Part shown: positions 7,630 through 15,259 of the stretch, one piece after another
Layout of the letters: every line of letters starts with the position of its first letter
How positions within the stretch are numbered: position 1 is the stretch's first letter
From: Pollutimonas subterranea
Lineage (GTDB): Bacteria; Pseudomonadota; Gammaproteobacteria; Burkholderiales; Burkholderiaceae_B
Reading direction: 5' to 3'
Assembly: GCF_002849655.1 (NCBI RefSeq)
Contig: NZ_PDNW01000003.1
Location: 186,001 to 250,000 of the forward strand
Length of the DNA stretch: 64,000 bases
Translations under genes and position numbers: made by a program
Notes under the pieces: generated by a model
Database searches by the model: none
Told to the model about the DNA's origin: nothing
Seen by the model: only the letters and a program-made list of their open reading frames with translations

Positions 7630-9168
7630 TCATGAGGCCATTCGCCTGTCCAAGCCGTTCTTCAGGTAATAGGCGCGCTTGTTCTCATACATTTGCAGAT
7701 CCGCATCCCGCAGCGCATCCCCCAGCTGTGAGCTCTCGTAGCAGGTGGCCATGCCCATTGAAAAGCTGAGAGGCGGTCCCGGATAGAACTGGTTATTGAG
7801 TTTTATGAGTTGCTTAATATGGTCCAGCATGAGTTCACCCGCGCGTTCATCGGTGGACGACAACAGCACGGCGAACTCGTCGCCTCCAATACGAGCAGCC
7901 TGCGAGAGGTGGTCTACCGCTTTGGCGAGCACCTCTCCGGTGCGACGCAGCAAGGCATCGCCCCCGGAATGGCCAAGGGTATCGTTGGTCTCTTTCAAAT
8001 TGTTCAGATCGATGATAATCGCCGTGATCGGAACAGGCCCTCTGCGCGTGAGGCGTTTCAGTTCGTCCACGTAGAACGACCGATTTTTCAGTTTGGTCAA
8101 GACATCGTGCGTGCCAAGGTATTCCAGATAGGCTTCGGCCCTCTTGCGTGCCGTGATGTCTGTCAGTGCAAGCAGCACGCGTCCCCAGTCCTGTTCATAT
8201 CCGGGAAATACGGACAGCTGCAAATGAATGTGTAATGTACTGGCATCCAGTGCGTAGTTGACGACCTCGCGCTGCTGGAAGAGGCGCCCGTCCCAAAGAT
8301 CCAGCAACTGCGCGCGGAAGTGGGGCATCATTTCGTCACGGAATATTTCAGGCAGGCGGCCCAGCAAGTCGGTTTTATCAGCAGCCTTGAACATTTCGAG
8401 CGTATATCGGTTGACGTCCAATACCCGGATCTCGCTCATGCAACGCTCGACAAATTCTGGATGAACGTCGGTGAACGTTCGGAAATCCGTGATCCCCTGA
8501 TTACGGATATCGGTCAACAAGTCCTTGATAGCGCTGAAATCCTCCACCCAAAGCGAAACAGGCGCTTGCTCAAATACGCCTCTGGCGTATTGTTCACTGG
8601 CGCTGGCGCGCCGCCGTGCGTCTTCAAGCTCGGTGATGTCATCGACAACTACCAGCACGCGGTCCCACCGTTTCTCGTGGTCTTGCAAGATCGCGCCTTT
8701 CAGCAAGATATCAATACGCCGGCCATCCAGTGAATAGTTGACGCTTTTGCTCTGAAACGCGGATAGTCCCGACCATAATTGCTCGAGCTCTTCGATATAG
8801 GCTTCGAACATGTCGTCGCGGAAGACCTCGTCCAGGCGCAGGGAAAGGGCGTCGAATGACTCGGCCGCGTAAAGCGTCAGGGTGTGCTGATTGACGCGCA
8901 ATATTTTTATGCCGGCCGAACACATGGCGACGCGGCGCGGATCTTCTCTTAAAAAGCCGCCAAGCTCGGTTACGCCTGCGGAGCGCCAGGATTCAAACAG
9001 CTCATGGATTCCGCTATAGTCCTCCAGCCACATGGACGACGGCGCCAAATCGAAGAAGTCCGAGATGTGGGCGCCCATGGCGGTAGACGGAATGCCGTGA
9101 CTGGAACGTGGATGCATGGGGTAGCGAATACCGGTGATTATGCCCACTAAATAGGCTGAAGAAATCAC
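7630..9168 (-). CDS. Diguanylate cyclase with two tandem PAS-like sensor repeats
   Basis: A protein of up to 512 residues. The C-terminal GGDEF domain has an intact GGDEF signature at residues 428-432 (ARIGGDEFAVLL) and the substrate motif DLNNLKETNDTLGHSGGD, so it should make c-di-GMP. The position of the RxxD inhibitory site (nine residues upstream) is Asp...Ser, so product inhibition through that site is unlikely. The N-terminal ~330 residues are two similar modules of about 125-130 residues, each with a W-x-EDxS motif (SMWLEDYSGI, SLWVEDFSAI), a NxxTLxM/LxxA region and a closing DIT linker. No membrane segment and no EAL domain. The frame opens with GTG at 9168; ATG at 9117 or 9078 are alternatives, and none has a good ribosome site. 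Confidence 0.9.
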   Translation of the reverse strand: MISSAYLVGIITGIRYPMHPRSSHGIPSTAMGAHISDFFDLAPSSMWLEDYSGIHELFESWRSAGVTELGGFLREDPRRVAMCSAGIKILRVNQHTLTLYAAESFDALSLRLDEVFRDDMFEAYIEELEQLWSGLSAFQSKSVNYSLDGRRIDILLKGAILQDHEKRWDRVLVVVDDITELEDARRRASASEQYARGVFEQAPVSLWVEDFSAIKDLLTDIRNQGITDFRTFTDVHPEFVERCMSEIRVLDVNRYTLEMFKAADKTDLLGRLPEIFRDEMMPHFRAQLLDLWDGRLFQQREVVNYALDASTLHIHLQLSVFPGYEQDWGRVLLALTDITARKRAEAYLEYLGTHDVLTKLKNRSFYVDELKRLTRRGPVPITAIIIDLNNLKETNDTLGHSGGDALLRRTGEVLAKAVDHLSQAARIGGDEFAVLLSSTDERAGELMLDHIKQLIKLNNQFYPGPPLSFSMGMATCYESSQLGDALRDADLQMYENKRAYYLKNGLDRRMAS

Positions 9169-9279
9169 GCGATCATACGTTAAGAGATGCTCTCATTGCA
9201 AAAAACAGTGTGTGGACCTGACAAAATATTGCCCGACCACTGCGTGGTGTACGCGCTAAGCCTTTGAGCTAATTGGCTT

Positions 9280-9291
9280 TATTTGCAAATA
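9280..9291. promoter_or_regulatory. 12-bp perfect palindrome TATTTGCAAATA
   Basis: A perfect palindrome lies upstream of the 47-aa gene in the gap behind the diguanylate cyclase gene. It could be an operator for the downstream small gene or for the divergent cyclase gene. No family of regulator is indicated by the sequence alone. Confidence 0.3.
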
Positions 9292-9355
9292 TGGGTTACC
9301 CTATAAGGCTACCGGGGCGCGCTGTGTGGCCCGGTAATGCATAAGGAGAGCTAGC

Positions 9356-9499
9356 ATGGCAGCACAACCCACCCAGAAAAAGCAACCTTTTGTAATCGAA
9401 CCCCTTAACTGGGTAGCGCCTGAGGTAGATCGTGATGAGTCCGATCACCAGAATCAGGACGGCAAGCAAACAGCTGGCGCCAAGGAATCTCGCAGTTGA
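9356..9499 (+). CDS. Hypothetical 47-aa small protein
   Basis: A short gene: ATG at 9356 preceded by AAGGAG (9342-9347, 8 bp before the ATG), ending TGA at 9497-9499, with a strong rho-independent terminator 25 bp later. The product is hydrophilic (starts MAAQPTQKKQPFVIEPLNWV, then an Asp/Gln/Lys-rich tail) without a membrane segment or cysteine. The order ribosome site, short frame, terminator is that of a real monocistronic small gene, not a chance frame. I do not recognise the protein and assign no function. Confidence 0.65.
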   Translation: MAAQPTQKKQPFVIEPLNWVAPEVDRDESDHQNQDGKQTAGAKESRS

Positions 9500-9523
9500 C
9501 ATTGATCGGCACGACTTGATCAT

Positions 9524-9557
9524 AAAGCGGCAGGCATAAAACCCTGCCGCTTTTTTT
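9524..9557 (+). terminator. Rho-independent terminator of the 47-aa gene
   Basis: AAAGCGGCAGG (9524-9534) pairs perfectly with CCTGCCGCTTT (9543-9553), an 11-bp stem with an 8-nt loop, running into seven T residues (9551-9557). It isolates the small gene from the thiolase gene downstream. Confidence 0.9.
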
Positions 9558-9656
9558 ATGCCCGGCGCTTAGACGCGCCATGCATAGGCACGACATGCAC
9601 GTTACTATTCTAATTCTGGCTGTCGCCGGCTTACTATTTAACAAAGGACTCTCATT

Positions 9657-10838
9657 ATGGAAGACGTTGTTGTCATCGGTGCGTGCCGCACCGCGATTGG
9701 TGATTTTGGCGGCGGGCTCAAGGATGTGCCTCCGTGCGATCTGGCTGCCGCGGTCATTCGCGCCGTGCTTGACCGCGGCAACGTGCCGGCTGCCGACGTC
9801 GGGCATGTGGTAGTCGGGCATGTCATCAATACCGAGCCACGCGATATGTATTTATCCCGTGTTGCGACCATCAATGCAGGCATAGGGCAATCCACACCCG
9901 CGTTCAATGTGAATCGTTTGTGTGGGTCCGGGCTGCAGGCCATTATTTCGGCCGCCCAGGCGCTGAAGCTGGGTGACGCGGAAATCGCCATTGGCGCTGG
10001 CGCCGAAAGCATGAGCCGCGCTCCGTATATTGCGCCGGCCCACCGATGGGGCGCAAGAATGGGTGACAGTGTGCTGCTCGACATGATGACCGGCGCGCTG
10101 GCGGATCCGTTCGACAAGATTCACATGGGCGTGACGGCGGAAAACGTGGCGCAGAAGTACTCCATTTCGCGAGAAGAGCAAGACGCGCTCGCGCTGTCGT
10201 CGCATCAACGGGCCGAGGCCGCCATCGACAAAGGCTATTTCAAGGACCAGATCGTCCCAGTCGTGCAAAAGACACGCAAGGGCGATGTCGTCTTTGATAC
10301 CGACGAACATGTGCGCCGGGGAGCGACGGCCGCCAATTTTTCCTCGCTGAAGCCCGTTTTTATCAAAGAGAACGGGACGGTCACTGCCGGTAATGCGTCG
10401 GGGTTGAACGACGGCGCGGGCGCGGTACTGCTGATGACGGCAACCGCGGCGAAGGCGCGAGGCCTCAAACCCATGGCCAGGCTGGTGTCCTACGGCCATG
10501 CCGGCGTTGATCCCAAGTACATGGGCATCGGGCCCGTTCCCGCAACCCGTATTGCGCTTGAAAGGGCCGGCCTCACCATAGACAAGCTTGATGTCATCGA
10601 AGCCAACGAGGCTTTTGCTGCCCAGGCATGTGCCGTCAGTAAGGAGCTCGGCTTCGACAGCGCCAAGCTGAATCCGAACGGCAGCGGAATCGGGCTGGGG
10701 CACCCCATCGGCGCGACGGGCGCAATCATTACCGTCAAGGCGCTGCACGAGCTTCAACGCATTCAGGGCCGTTATGCGCTGGTCACCATGTGCATAGGCG
10801 GCGGACAAGGAATTGCCGCGATATTCGAGCGTGCTTGA
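9657..10838 (+). CDS. Acetyl-CoA acetyltransferase (thiolase)
   Basis: A 393-residue thiolase II. Catalytic residues are all visible: acyl-accepting Cys89 in NRLCGSGLQAI, the NEAFAAQ motif, His349 in GLGHPIGATGA and Cys379 in CIGGGQG. It condenses two acetyl-CoA to acetoacetyl-CoA, or the reverse, in PHB synthesis or acyl degradation. A Shine-Dalgarno AAAGGA precedes the ATG. No phaB, phaC or acyl-CoA dehydrogenase gene is nearby, so the physiological direction cannot be inferred from context. The next gene overlaps its 3' end. Confidence 0.93.
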   Translation: MEDVVVIGACRTAIGDFGGGLKDVPPCDLAAAVIRAVLDRGNVPAADVGHVVVGHVINTEPRDMYLSRVATINAGIGQSTPAFNVNRLCGSGLQAIISAAQALKLGDAEIAIGAGAESMSRAPYIAPAHRWGARMGDSVLLDMMTGALADPFDKIHMGVTAENVAQKYSISREEQDALALSSHQRAEAAIDKGYFKDQIVPVVQKTRKGDVVFDTDEHVRRGATAANFSSLKPVFIKENGTVTAGNASGLNDGAGAVLLMTATAAKARGLKPMARLVSYGHAGVDPKYMGIGPVPATRIALERAGLTIDKLDVIEANEAFAAQACAVSKELGFDSAKLNPNGSGIGLGHPIGATGAIITVKALHELQRIQGRYALVTMCIGGGQGIAAIFERA

Positions 10839-11601
10839 CGCCCAGCCTTGGCAGGACGACGAGCCCACGCTTTCCGAACTGGGTGGCGTGCGCTATCTTC
10901 ATTTCGGCACGGAATGGGTGCAGGGCGCCATGCGCGTGGGCAAGCCCAATGAGCTGGTGCTCGCCTATACGCAACAGATGATGGCCTGGCTGCTGTTTCT
11001 TGAGCCCTCGAAGCAGGACGAGATCGGCATCATGGGTCTGGGAGCCGGATCCTTGTTGCGATATACGCTCAAAAACACACCCGCCTCGGTGGAAACCGTG
11101 GAATGGAACCCTCAGGTCACCGCCATATGCCGCGCTTATTTCCGGCTTCCCGAAACGCAGCGGTCTGCCATCGATCATTGCGACGCGGCGATATGGGTCA
11201 AGAAACGCCGTAATATCGGCCGGTTCATGTCGCTGATGGTCGATCTTTACGACGCCCAGGCCCAGGGGCCCGTACGCGATTCGCTGGAGTTTTATCAGGG
11301 GTGTTACGCAGCGCTTGCCGATGTCGGGATCATGACCGTCAACCTGTTCGGTGACCACGCCAGCTTCCCGCCCAATATCGAAAACATCCGCAAAGCGTTT
11401 GCTGGCAGGGTCCTGGAGCTTCCCGAGATCGACGCCGGCAATCGCATCGTACTGGCGTTCAAGGGACCTTTACTCGATATTTCCACACAGCAGCTGCTGG
11501 ATCGCGCCGCCGCTGTGGAGTCGCGCTATGGATTGCCGGGCAGCCGCTGGGCAAGGGAACTGCTGGCTCAGCAGGGCGCAGCCAGCAAGGTTGCCGTCTA
11601 G
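10831..11601 (+). CDS. Spermidine synthase-like (SpeE-fold) protein
   Basis: About 256 residues with the Rossmann fold of the spermidine/spermine synthase family: GIMGLGAGSLLRYTLKN (nucleotide-binding loop), VETVEWNPQVT (acidic end of strand 2), HCDAAIWV and LMVDLYDAQAQGP where SpeE has its D-S/T-D-P-x-G-P segment. The gate loop and the catalytic aspartates of true aminopropyltransferases are not clearly conserved (VDLYDAQAQGP), and the N-terminal domain is short. It may therefore be a paralogue with another methyltransferase-like or polyamine role. I prefer the GTG at 10831, overlapping the thiolase gene by 8 bp; a TTG at 10813 is in frame. Coupled to the thiolase gene by overlap. Confidence 0.7.
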   Translation: MLDAQPWQDDEPTLSELGGVRYLHFGTEWVQGAMRVGKPNELVLAYTQQMMAWLLFLEPSKQDEIGIMGLGAGSLLRYTLKNTPASVETVEWNPQVTAICRAYFRLPETQRSAIDHCDAAIWVKKRRNIGRFMSLMVDLYDAQAQGPVRDSLEFYQGCYAALADVGIMTVNLFGDHASFPPNIENIRKAFAGRVLELPEIDAGNRIVLAFKGPLLDISTQQLLDRAAAVESRYGLPGSRWARELLAQQGAASKVAV

Positions 11602-11709
11602 TGTGCCGTATGGGGATTTCCCTTCGAGACAATCGCTTCTTGAACGCGTTAGACTTAGCCCGTCCGCGATCTAAGCCAGGTCGCCGCTTATTACCGTTAA
11701 GGAGCATCC

Positions 11710-12678
11710 ATGAAGTTCTACAAGTCTGCCAAGCTGGTGTGCGGTGCCATGGCCATGGCCGGCGTACTGGCCCATACCTCGGCAACCGCGCAATCGGTTG
11801 CGGTCACTTCCATCGTCGAGCATCCGGCGCTGGACGCAATCAAAGATGGCGTCCTTGAGGCATTGACCAAAGCCGGGTATACCGAACCGAAGGGTTTGAA
11901 ATGGCAATTCCAGACCGCGCAAGGCAATACCGCCATCGCCGCCCAGATCGCCCGCAAATTCGTCGGCGACCAGCCTGATGTGATCGTGGCGATTGCCACG
12001 CCGTCCGCCCAAGCCGTGGTGGCGGCCACCAAGACCATACCAGTCGTCTATTCGGCAGTCACCGATCCTGTCGCCGCCCAGTTGGTAAGCACCATGGAAC
12101 CATCCGGTACGAACGTCACGGGGGTGTCCGACAGCCTTGCGCTTGAAAAACAAGTAGAGCTGATCAAGAAAGCAGTGCCCAGCGCCAAGCGTGTCGGCAT
12201 GGTCTATAACCCGGGCGAAGCCAATTCGGTCGTCGTCGTCAAGCAGATGCGCGAACTCTTGCCCAAGGCCGGTCTATCCCTGGTTGAAGCGACTGCAGCC
12301 CGTACCGTCGATGTTGGCGCGGCCGCCCGCAGCCTGGTAGGCAAAGTCGACGTCATCTATACCAATACCGACAACAACGTCGTGTCCGCGTACGAAGCGC
12401 TGGTCAAGGTGGGCAACGACGCCAAGATTCCGCTCATTGCATCGGACACCGATAGCGTTGCGCGCGGTGCCATTGCCGCCCTTGGCGTCAACTACCACGA
12501 TCTTGGTCTGCAGACAGGCGCCATGGTCATCAAGATATTGAAGGGGGCTGCCCCCGGTACGCTGGCATCGCAAACTAGCGACAAGCTGGAGTTGCATGTC
12601 AATCCGGCTGCTGCCCAGAAACAGGGAGTCACATTGTCCGAGGCCTTCCTGAAATCGGCCACCAAGGTTATCGATTAA
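11710..12678 (+). CDS. ABC transporter substrate-binding protein (TrpX/BMP-like family)
   Basis: A 322-residue periplasmic protein with a signal peptide (basic start MKFYKSAKLV, hydrophobic core, cleavage after TSATA at residue 27). The mature part is a two-lobed type I binding protein: VAVTSIVEHPALDAI, PDVIVAIATPSAQ, IPVVYSAVTDPVAA, KRVGMVYNPGEANS and DVIYTNTDNNVVSAYEAL. This is the ABC.X4 family that includes TrpX of streptococci; tryptophan or a related aromatic ligand is only a possibility here. AAGGAG lies 6 bp before the ATG. It heads a three-gene importer operon and is followed by an internal terminator. Confidence 0.88.
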   Translation: MKFYKSAKLVCGAMAMAGVLAHTSATAQSVAVTSIVEHPALDAIKDGVLEALTKAGYTEPKGLKWQFQTAQGNTAIAAQIARKFVGDQPDVIVAIATPSAQAVVAATKTIPVVYSAVTDPVAAQLVSTMEPSGTNVTGVSDSLALEKQVELIKKAVPSAKRVGMVYNPGEANSVVVVKQMRELLPKAGLSLVEATAARTVDVGAAARSLVGKVDVIYTNTDNNVVSAYEALVKVGNDAKIPLIASDTDSVARGAIAALGVNYHDLGLQTGAMVIKILKGAAPGTLASQTSDKLELHVNPAAAQKQGVTLSEAFLKSATKVID

Positions 12679-12697
12679 AATAACGGCCTCTGGAAAG

Positions 12698-12735
12698 CAG
12701 GCGGGCTGGCCACAGGCAGCCCGCCTGTTTCTTTT
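12698..12735 (+). terminator. Intra-operon terminator after the binding-protein gene
   Basis: CAGGCGGGCTG (12698-12708) and CAGCCCGCCTG (12717-12727) form a perfect 11-bp stem with an 8-nt loop followed by TTTCTTTTT. It lies between the binding-protein gene and the permease gene, 18 bp before the permease ATG. It probably makes most transcripts stop after the binding protein, giving it excess over the membrane parts. Structure seen, role inferred. Confidence 0.85.
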
Positions 12736-12753
12736 TCGTTACCTGGCGAGAAC

Positions 12754-13647
12754 ATGTCACTTTATTCTTTATGGGGCGCGCTCGAAATCGGGCTGATCTT
12801 CGGATTGGTCGCACTTGGCGTACTCATCTCATTCCGCATGCTGCGTTTTCCCGATCTGACCGTGGACGGCAGCTTTCCGCTGGGCGGCGCCGCCGCTGCC
12901 ACGCTGATCAGTGCGGGTATGGATCCATACAGTTCAACCATTATCGCTACCTTCGCCGGCGCAGTCGCCGGCATGATCACAGGCTGGTTGAACGTGAAGC
13001 TGAAAATCATGGACCTGCTCGCCAGCATCCTGATGATGATCGCCCTGTACTCGATAAACTTGCGCGTCATGGGACGGCCTAACGTGCCATTGATCTCGGA
13101 ACCGACCGTGTTCACCATGATTCAGCCGGACGGAATAAGCGACTACATCGCACGTCCCCTGATTCTGCTCGTCTTGCTCATCGTGGTGAAATTCACCCTT
13201 GACTGGTTCTTCTCGACCAAGACCGGCCTGGCCATGCGGGCCACGGGGTCCAATCCCCGCATGGCCCGATCGCAAGGCGTCGCTACCGGCACCATGCTGG
13301 TGGCCGGCATGGCGATTTCGAACGCATTATGCGCGCTTGCGGGCGCTCTTTTTGCGCAGTCCCAGGGCGGCGCCGATATCTCGATGGGCATAGGAACCAT
13401 TGTCATTGGCCTGGCCGCCGTCATTGTGGGCGAAAGCATCATGCCATCGCGCAAATTGATGATCATCACTCTGGCGGTAATCGTGGGCGCGGTGCTGTAT
13501 CGTTTCTTTATCGCGCTGGCGCTCAATGCGGACTTCATTGGCTTGAAGGCGCAGGACCTGAATCTGGTTACCGCCTTGCTGGTCACGTTTGCGCTGGTGA
13601 TCCCGTTGATCAAGAAGCGTCTGCGTTCCATGACGGGAGGGCGATGA
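12754..13647 (+). CDS. ABC transporter permease (TrpY-like)
   Basis: A 297-residue polytopic membrane protein of the branched-chain-type permease superfamily: an N-terminal GLVALGVLISFRMLRFPDLT segment typical of the family, the DxTVDGSFPLGGA motif and SNPRMARSQGV as the cytoplasmic coupling region. It forms the channel for the substrate delivered by the upstream binding protein. The ATPase gene begins 1 bp after its stop. Confidence 0.9.
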   Translation: MSLYSLWGALEIGLIFGLVALGVLISFRMLRFPDLTVDGSFPLGGAAAATLISAGMDPYSSTIIATFAGAVAGMITGWLNVKLKIMDLLASILMMIALYSINLRVMGRPNVPLISEPTVFTMIQPDGISDYIARPLILLVLLIVVKFTLDWFFSTKTGLAMRATGSNPRMARSQGVATGTMLVAGMAISNALCALAGALFAQSQGGADISMGIGTIVIGLAAVIVGESIMPSRKLMIITLAVIVGAVLYRFFIALALNADFIGLKAQDLNLVTALLVTFALVIPLIKKRLRSMTGGR

Positions 13648-13648
13648 T

Positions 13649-14443
13649 ATGTTAAGCGCGAAGAACCTGCACATTACCTTTAATCGTGGAACGGTACTCG
13701 AGACGAAGGCCTTGCGTGGGCTGTCGCTGGATATCCCGACAGGGCAATTCGTCACGGTGATCGGCTCCAACGGAGCCGGCAAGTCCACCTTGCTTAATGC
13801 GGTGTCCGGCGACTTGTCCGTCGACAGCGGGTCTATTTGCATCGACAACAACGATGTCACCAGACAAGCGGTATGGACGCGGGCAAAACAGGTGGCGCGT
13901 GTGTTCCAGGATCCCTTGGCCGGTACATGCGAAGACCTGACTATCGAAGAGAACATGGCCTTGGCACATAGTCGCGGCCAACGACGCGGCTTGTCCCTGG
14001 CGGTCAGGTCGAACATGCGTGGCGACTTTCGAGAACGGCTTGCCACGCTGGGACTTGGCCTGGAGAATCGACTGGGAGACCGTATAGGCATGTTGTCCGG
14101 CGGACAGCGCCAGGCTGTCAGTCTGCTGATGGCGGCCCTACAACCATCCCGGATCTTGCTGCTCGACGAGCACACCGCCGCCCTGGACCCCCGGACGGCG
14201 CAATTTGTGCTCGAACTGACCACCCGGATCGTGAAAGAGCACGCATTGACCACCATGATGGTGACGCACAGCATGCGCCAGGCACTTGACGTGGGCGACC
14301 GCACCATCATGCTGCACCAAGGAAACGTCGTGCTGGACGTTTCCGGCACGGAACGCCAGGGACTCGACGTTCCCGACCTCTTGGCAATGTTTGAACGGGT
14401 GCGGGGAGAAACTCTTTCCGACGACGGCTTGTTATTGGGATAA
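13649..14443 (+). CDS. ABC transporter ATP-binding protein (TrpZ-like)
   Basis: A 264-residue ATPase: Walker A IGSNGAGKSTLL (about residues 38-49), Q-loop VFQDPLAGT, signature LSGGQRQAV, Walker B ILLLDEHTAALDP and the switch His in MVTHSMRQAL. The DEHTAALDP form, with His after the catalytic Glu, is usual in this importer family. A GGAGGG stands about 7 bp before the ATG. Last gene of the importer operon. Confidence 0.92.
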   Translation: MLSAKNLHITFNRGTVLETKALRGLSLDIPTGQFVTVIGSNGAGKSTLLNAVSGDLSVDSGSICIDNNDVTRQAVWTRAKQVARVFQDPLAGTCEDLTIEENMALAHSRGQRRGLSLAVRSNMRGDFRERLATLGLGLENRLGDRIGMLSGGQRQAVSLLMAALQPSRILLLDEHTAALDPRTAQFVLELTTRIVKEHALTTMMVTHSMRQALDVGDRTIMLHQGNVVLDVSGTERQGLDVPDLLAMFERVRGETLSDDGLLLG

Positions 14444-14462
14444 GGCCGGGCATGGCGCTTGC

Positions 14463-14487
14463 TGCGGAGTCGTATTATTACTCCGCA
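14463..14487 (+). other. Hairpin between the importer operon and ybhP
   Basis: TGCGGAGT (14463-14470) and ACTCCGCA (14480-14487) form an 8-bp stem with a 9-nt loop in the gap after the ATPase gene. No T tract follows. It might be a weak terminator or simply occlude translation of the TTG at 14459. Confidence 0.4.
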
Positions 14488-14494
14488 GGCGCAC

Positions 14495-15259
14495 ATGACC
14501 ATTGCAGATACACCGACAATACTGAAAGTACTTACCGTAAATACGCATAAAGGATTTACGTTCTTTAATCGTCGATTCATCCTGCACGAACTGCGCGACG
14601 CCATCCGCGCCACCCACGCCGATATTGTTTTCTTGCAGGAAGTGCTGGGCTCCCATGAGGCTCACGCATTGCGTTTGGCGCGCTGGCCGGCCGTCAGCCA
14701 ATATGAGTTCCTGGCCGATTCAATCTGGAACGACTTCGCTTATGGCCGGAACGCCGTCTATCCTCACGGCCATCACGGAAACGCTTTACTGTCAAAGTTC
14801 CCGATCACGTCTTACGATAATCTGGATATCTCGATGGGCAAGCATGAAAAAAGAGGGATGCTGCATTGTATTTTGCGTCCACCGCATCTGGCGACAGATG
14901 TACATGCGATATGTGTACACCTGGGCTTGCATGAGAAGCATCGATCAGGCCAACTGACCAGCCTTTGTACCCTGCTTAAAGATGAAATTCCTGCCACCGC
15001 GCCATTGGTGGTGGCAGGCGACTTCAACGACTGGCGCCTGCGCGGGCAAGAACTCCTGATGCGTTCAAGCGGCCTCAAGGAAGTGTTTGCCGAATGCAAC
15101 GGCCAGGTGGCACGTACTTTTCCAGCCCGCTTTCCATTTCTGCGCCTTGACCGCATCTATGTTCGAAATGTGGACAAGTTCCGGCCGGTGGCGCTTGCTT
15201 CCAGGCCTTGGACCCATCTATCCGATCATGCGCCGCTGGCGGCTGAGGTGACTCTATGA
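14495..15259 (+). CDS. ybhP: Endonuclease/exonuclease/phosphatase family protein, YbhP-like
   Basis: A 254-residue EEP-fold hydrolase: VLTVNTHKGF at the start, DIVFLQEVLG (catalytic Glu), VHLGLHEKHR, VVAGDFNDWR (Asp/Asn) and LSDHAPLAAE (catalytic His). Its stop overlaps the start of clsB (ATGA), reproducing the E. coli ybhP-clsB-ybhN order, so a lipid-phosphodiester or phosphatase role tied to phospholipid metabolism is more likely than a DNA role. I use the ATG at 14495; a TTG 36 bp upstream is in frame but lies at the hairpin. Confidence 0.85.
   Translation: MTIADTPTILKVLTVNTHKGFTFFNRRFILHELRDAIRATHADIVFLQEVLGSHEAHALRLARWPAVSQYEFLADSIWNDFAYGRNAVYPHGHHGNALLSKFPITSYDNLDISMGKHEKRGMLHCILRPPHLATDVHAICVHLGLHEKHRSGQLTSLCTLLKDEIPATAPLVVAGDFNDWRLRGQELLMRSSGLKEVFAECNGQVARTFPARFPFLRLDRIYVRNVDKFRPVALASRPWTHLSDHAPLAAEVTL

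Noticed and set aside
9852-10868. 338-codon minus-strand frame opposite the thiolase gene
   Set aside because: Thiolase on the plus strand has all catalytic residues; the antisense translation is His/Gly/Arg-rich and domain-free.
13327-14613. 428-codon minus-strand open frame opposite the importer permease and ATPase genes
   Set aside because: It is antisense to two complete, motif-bearing genes, and its translation is Ser/Arg/Met-rich without any domain. Long antisense frames are normal in GC-rich DNA.
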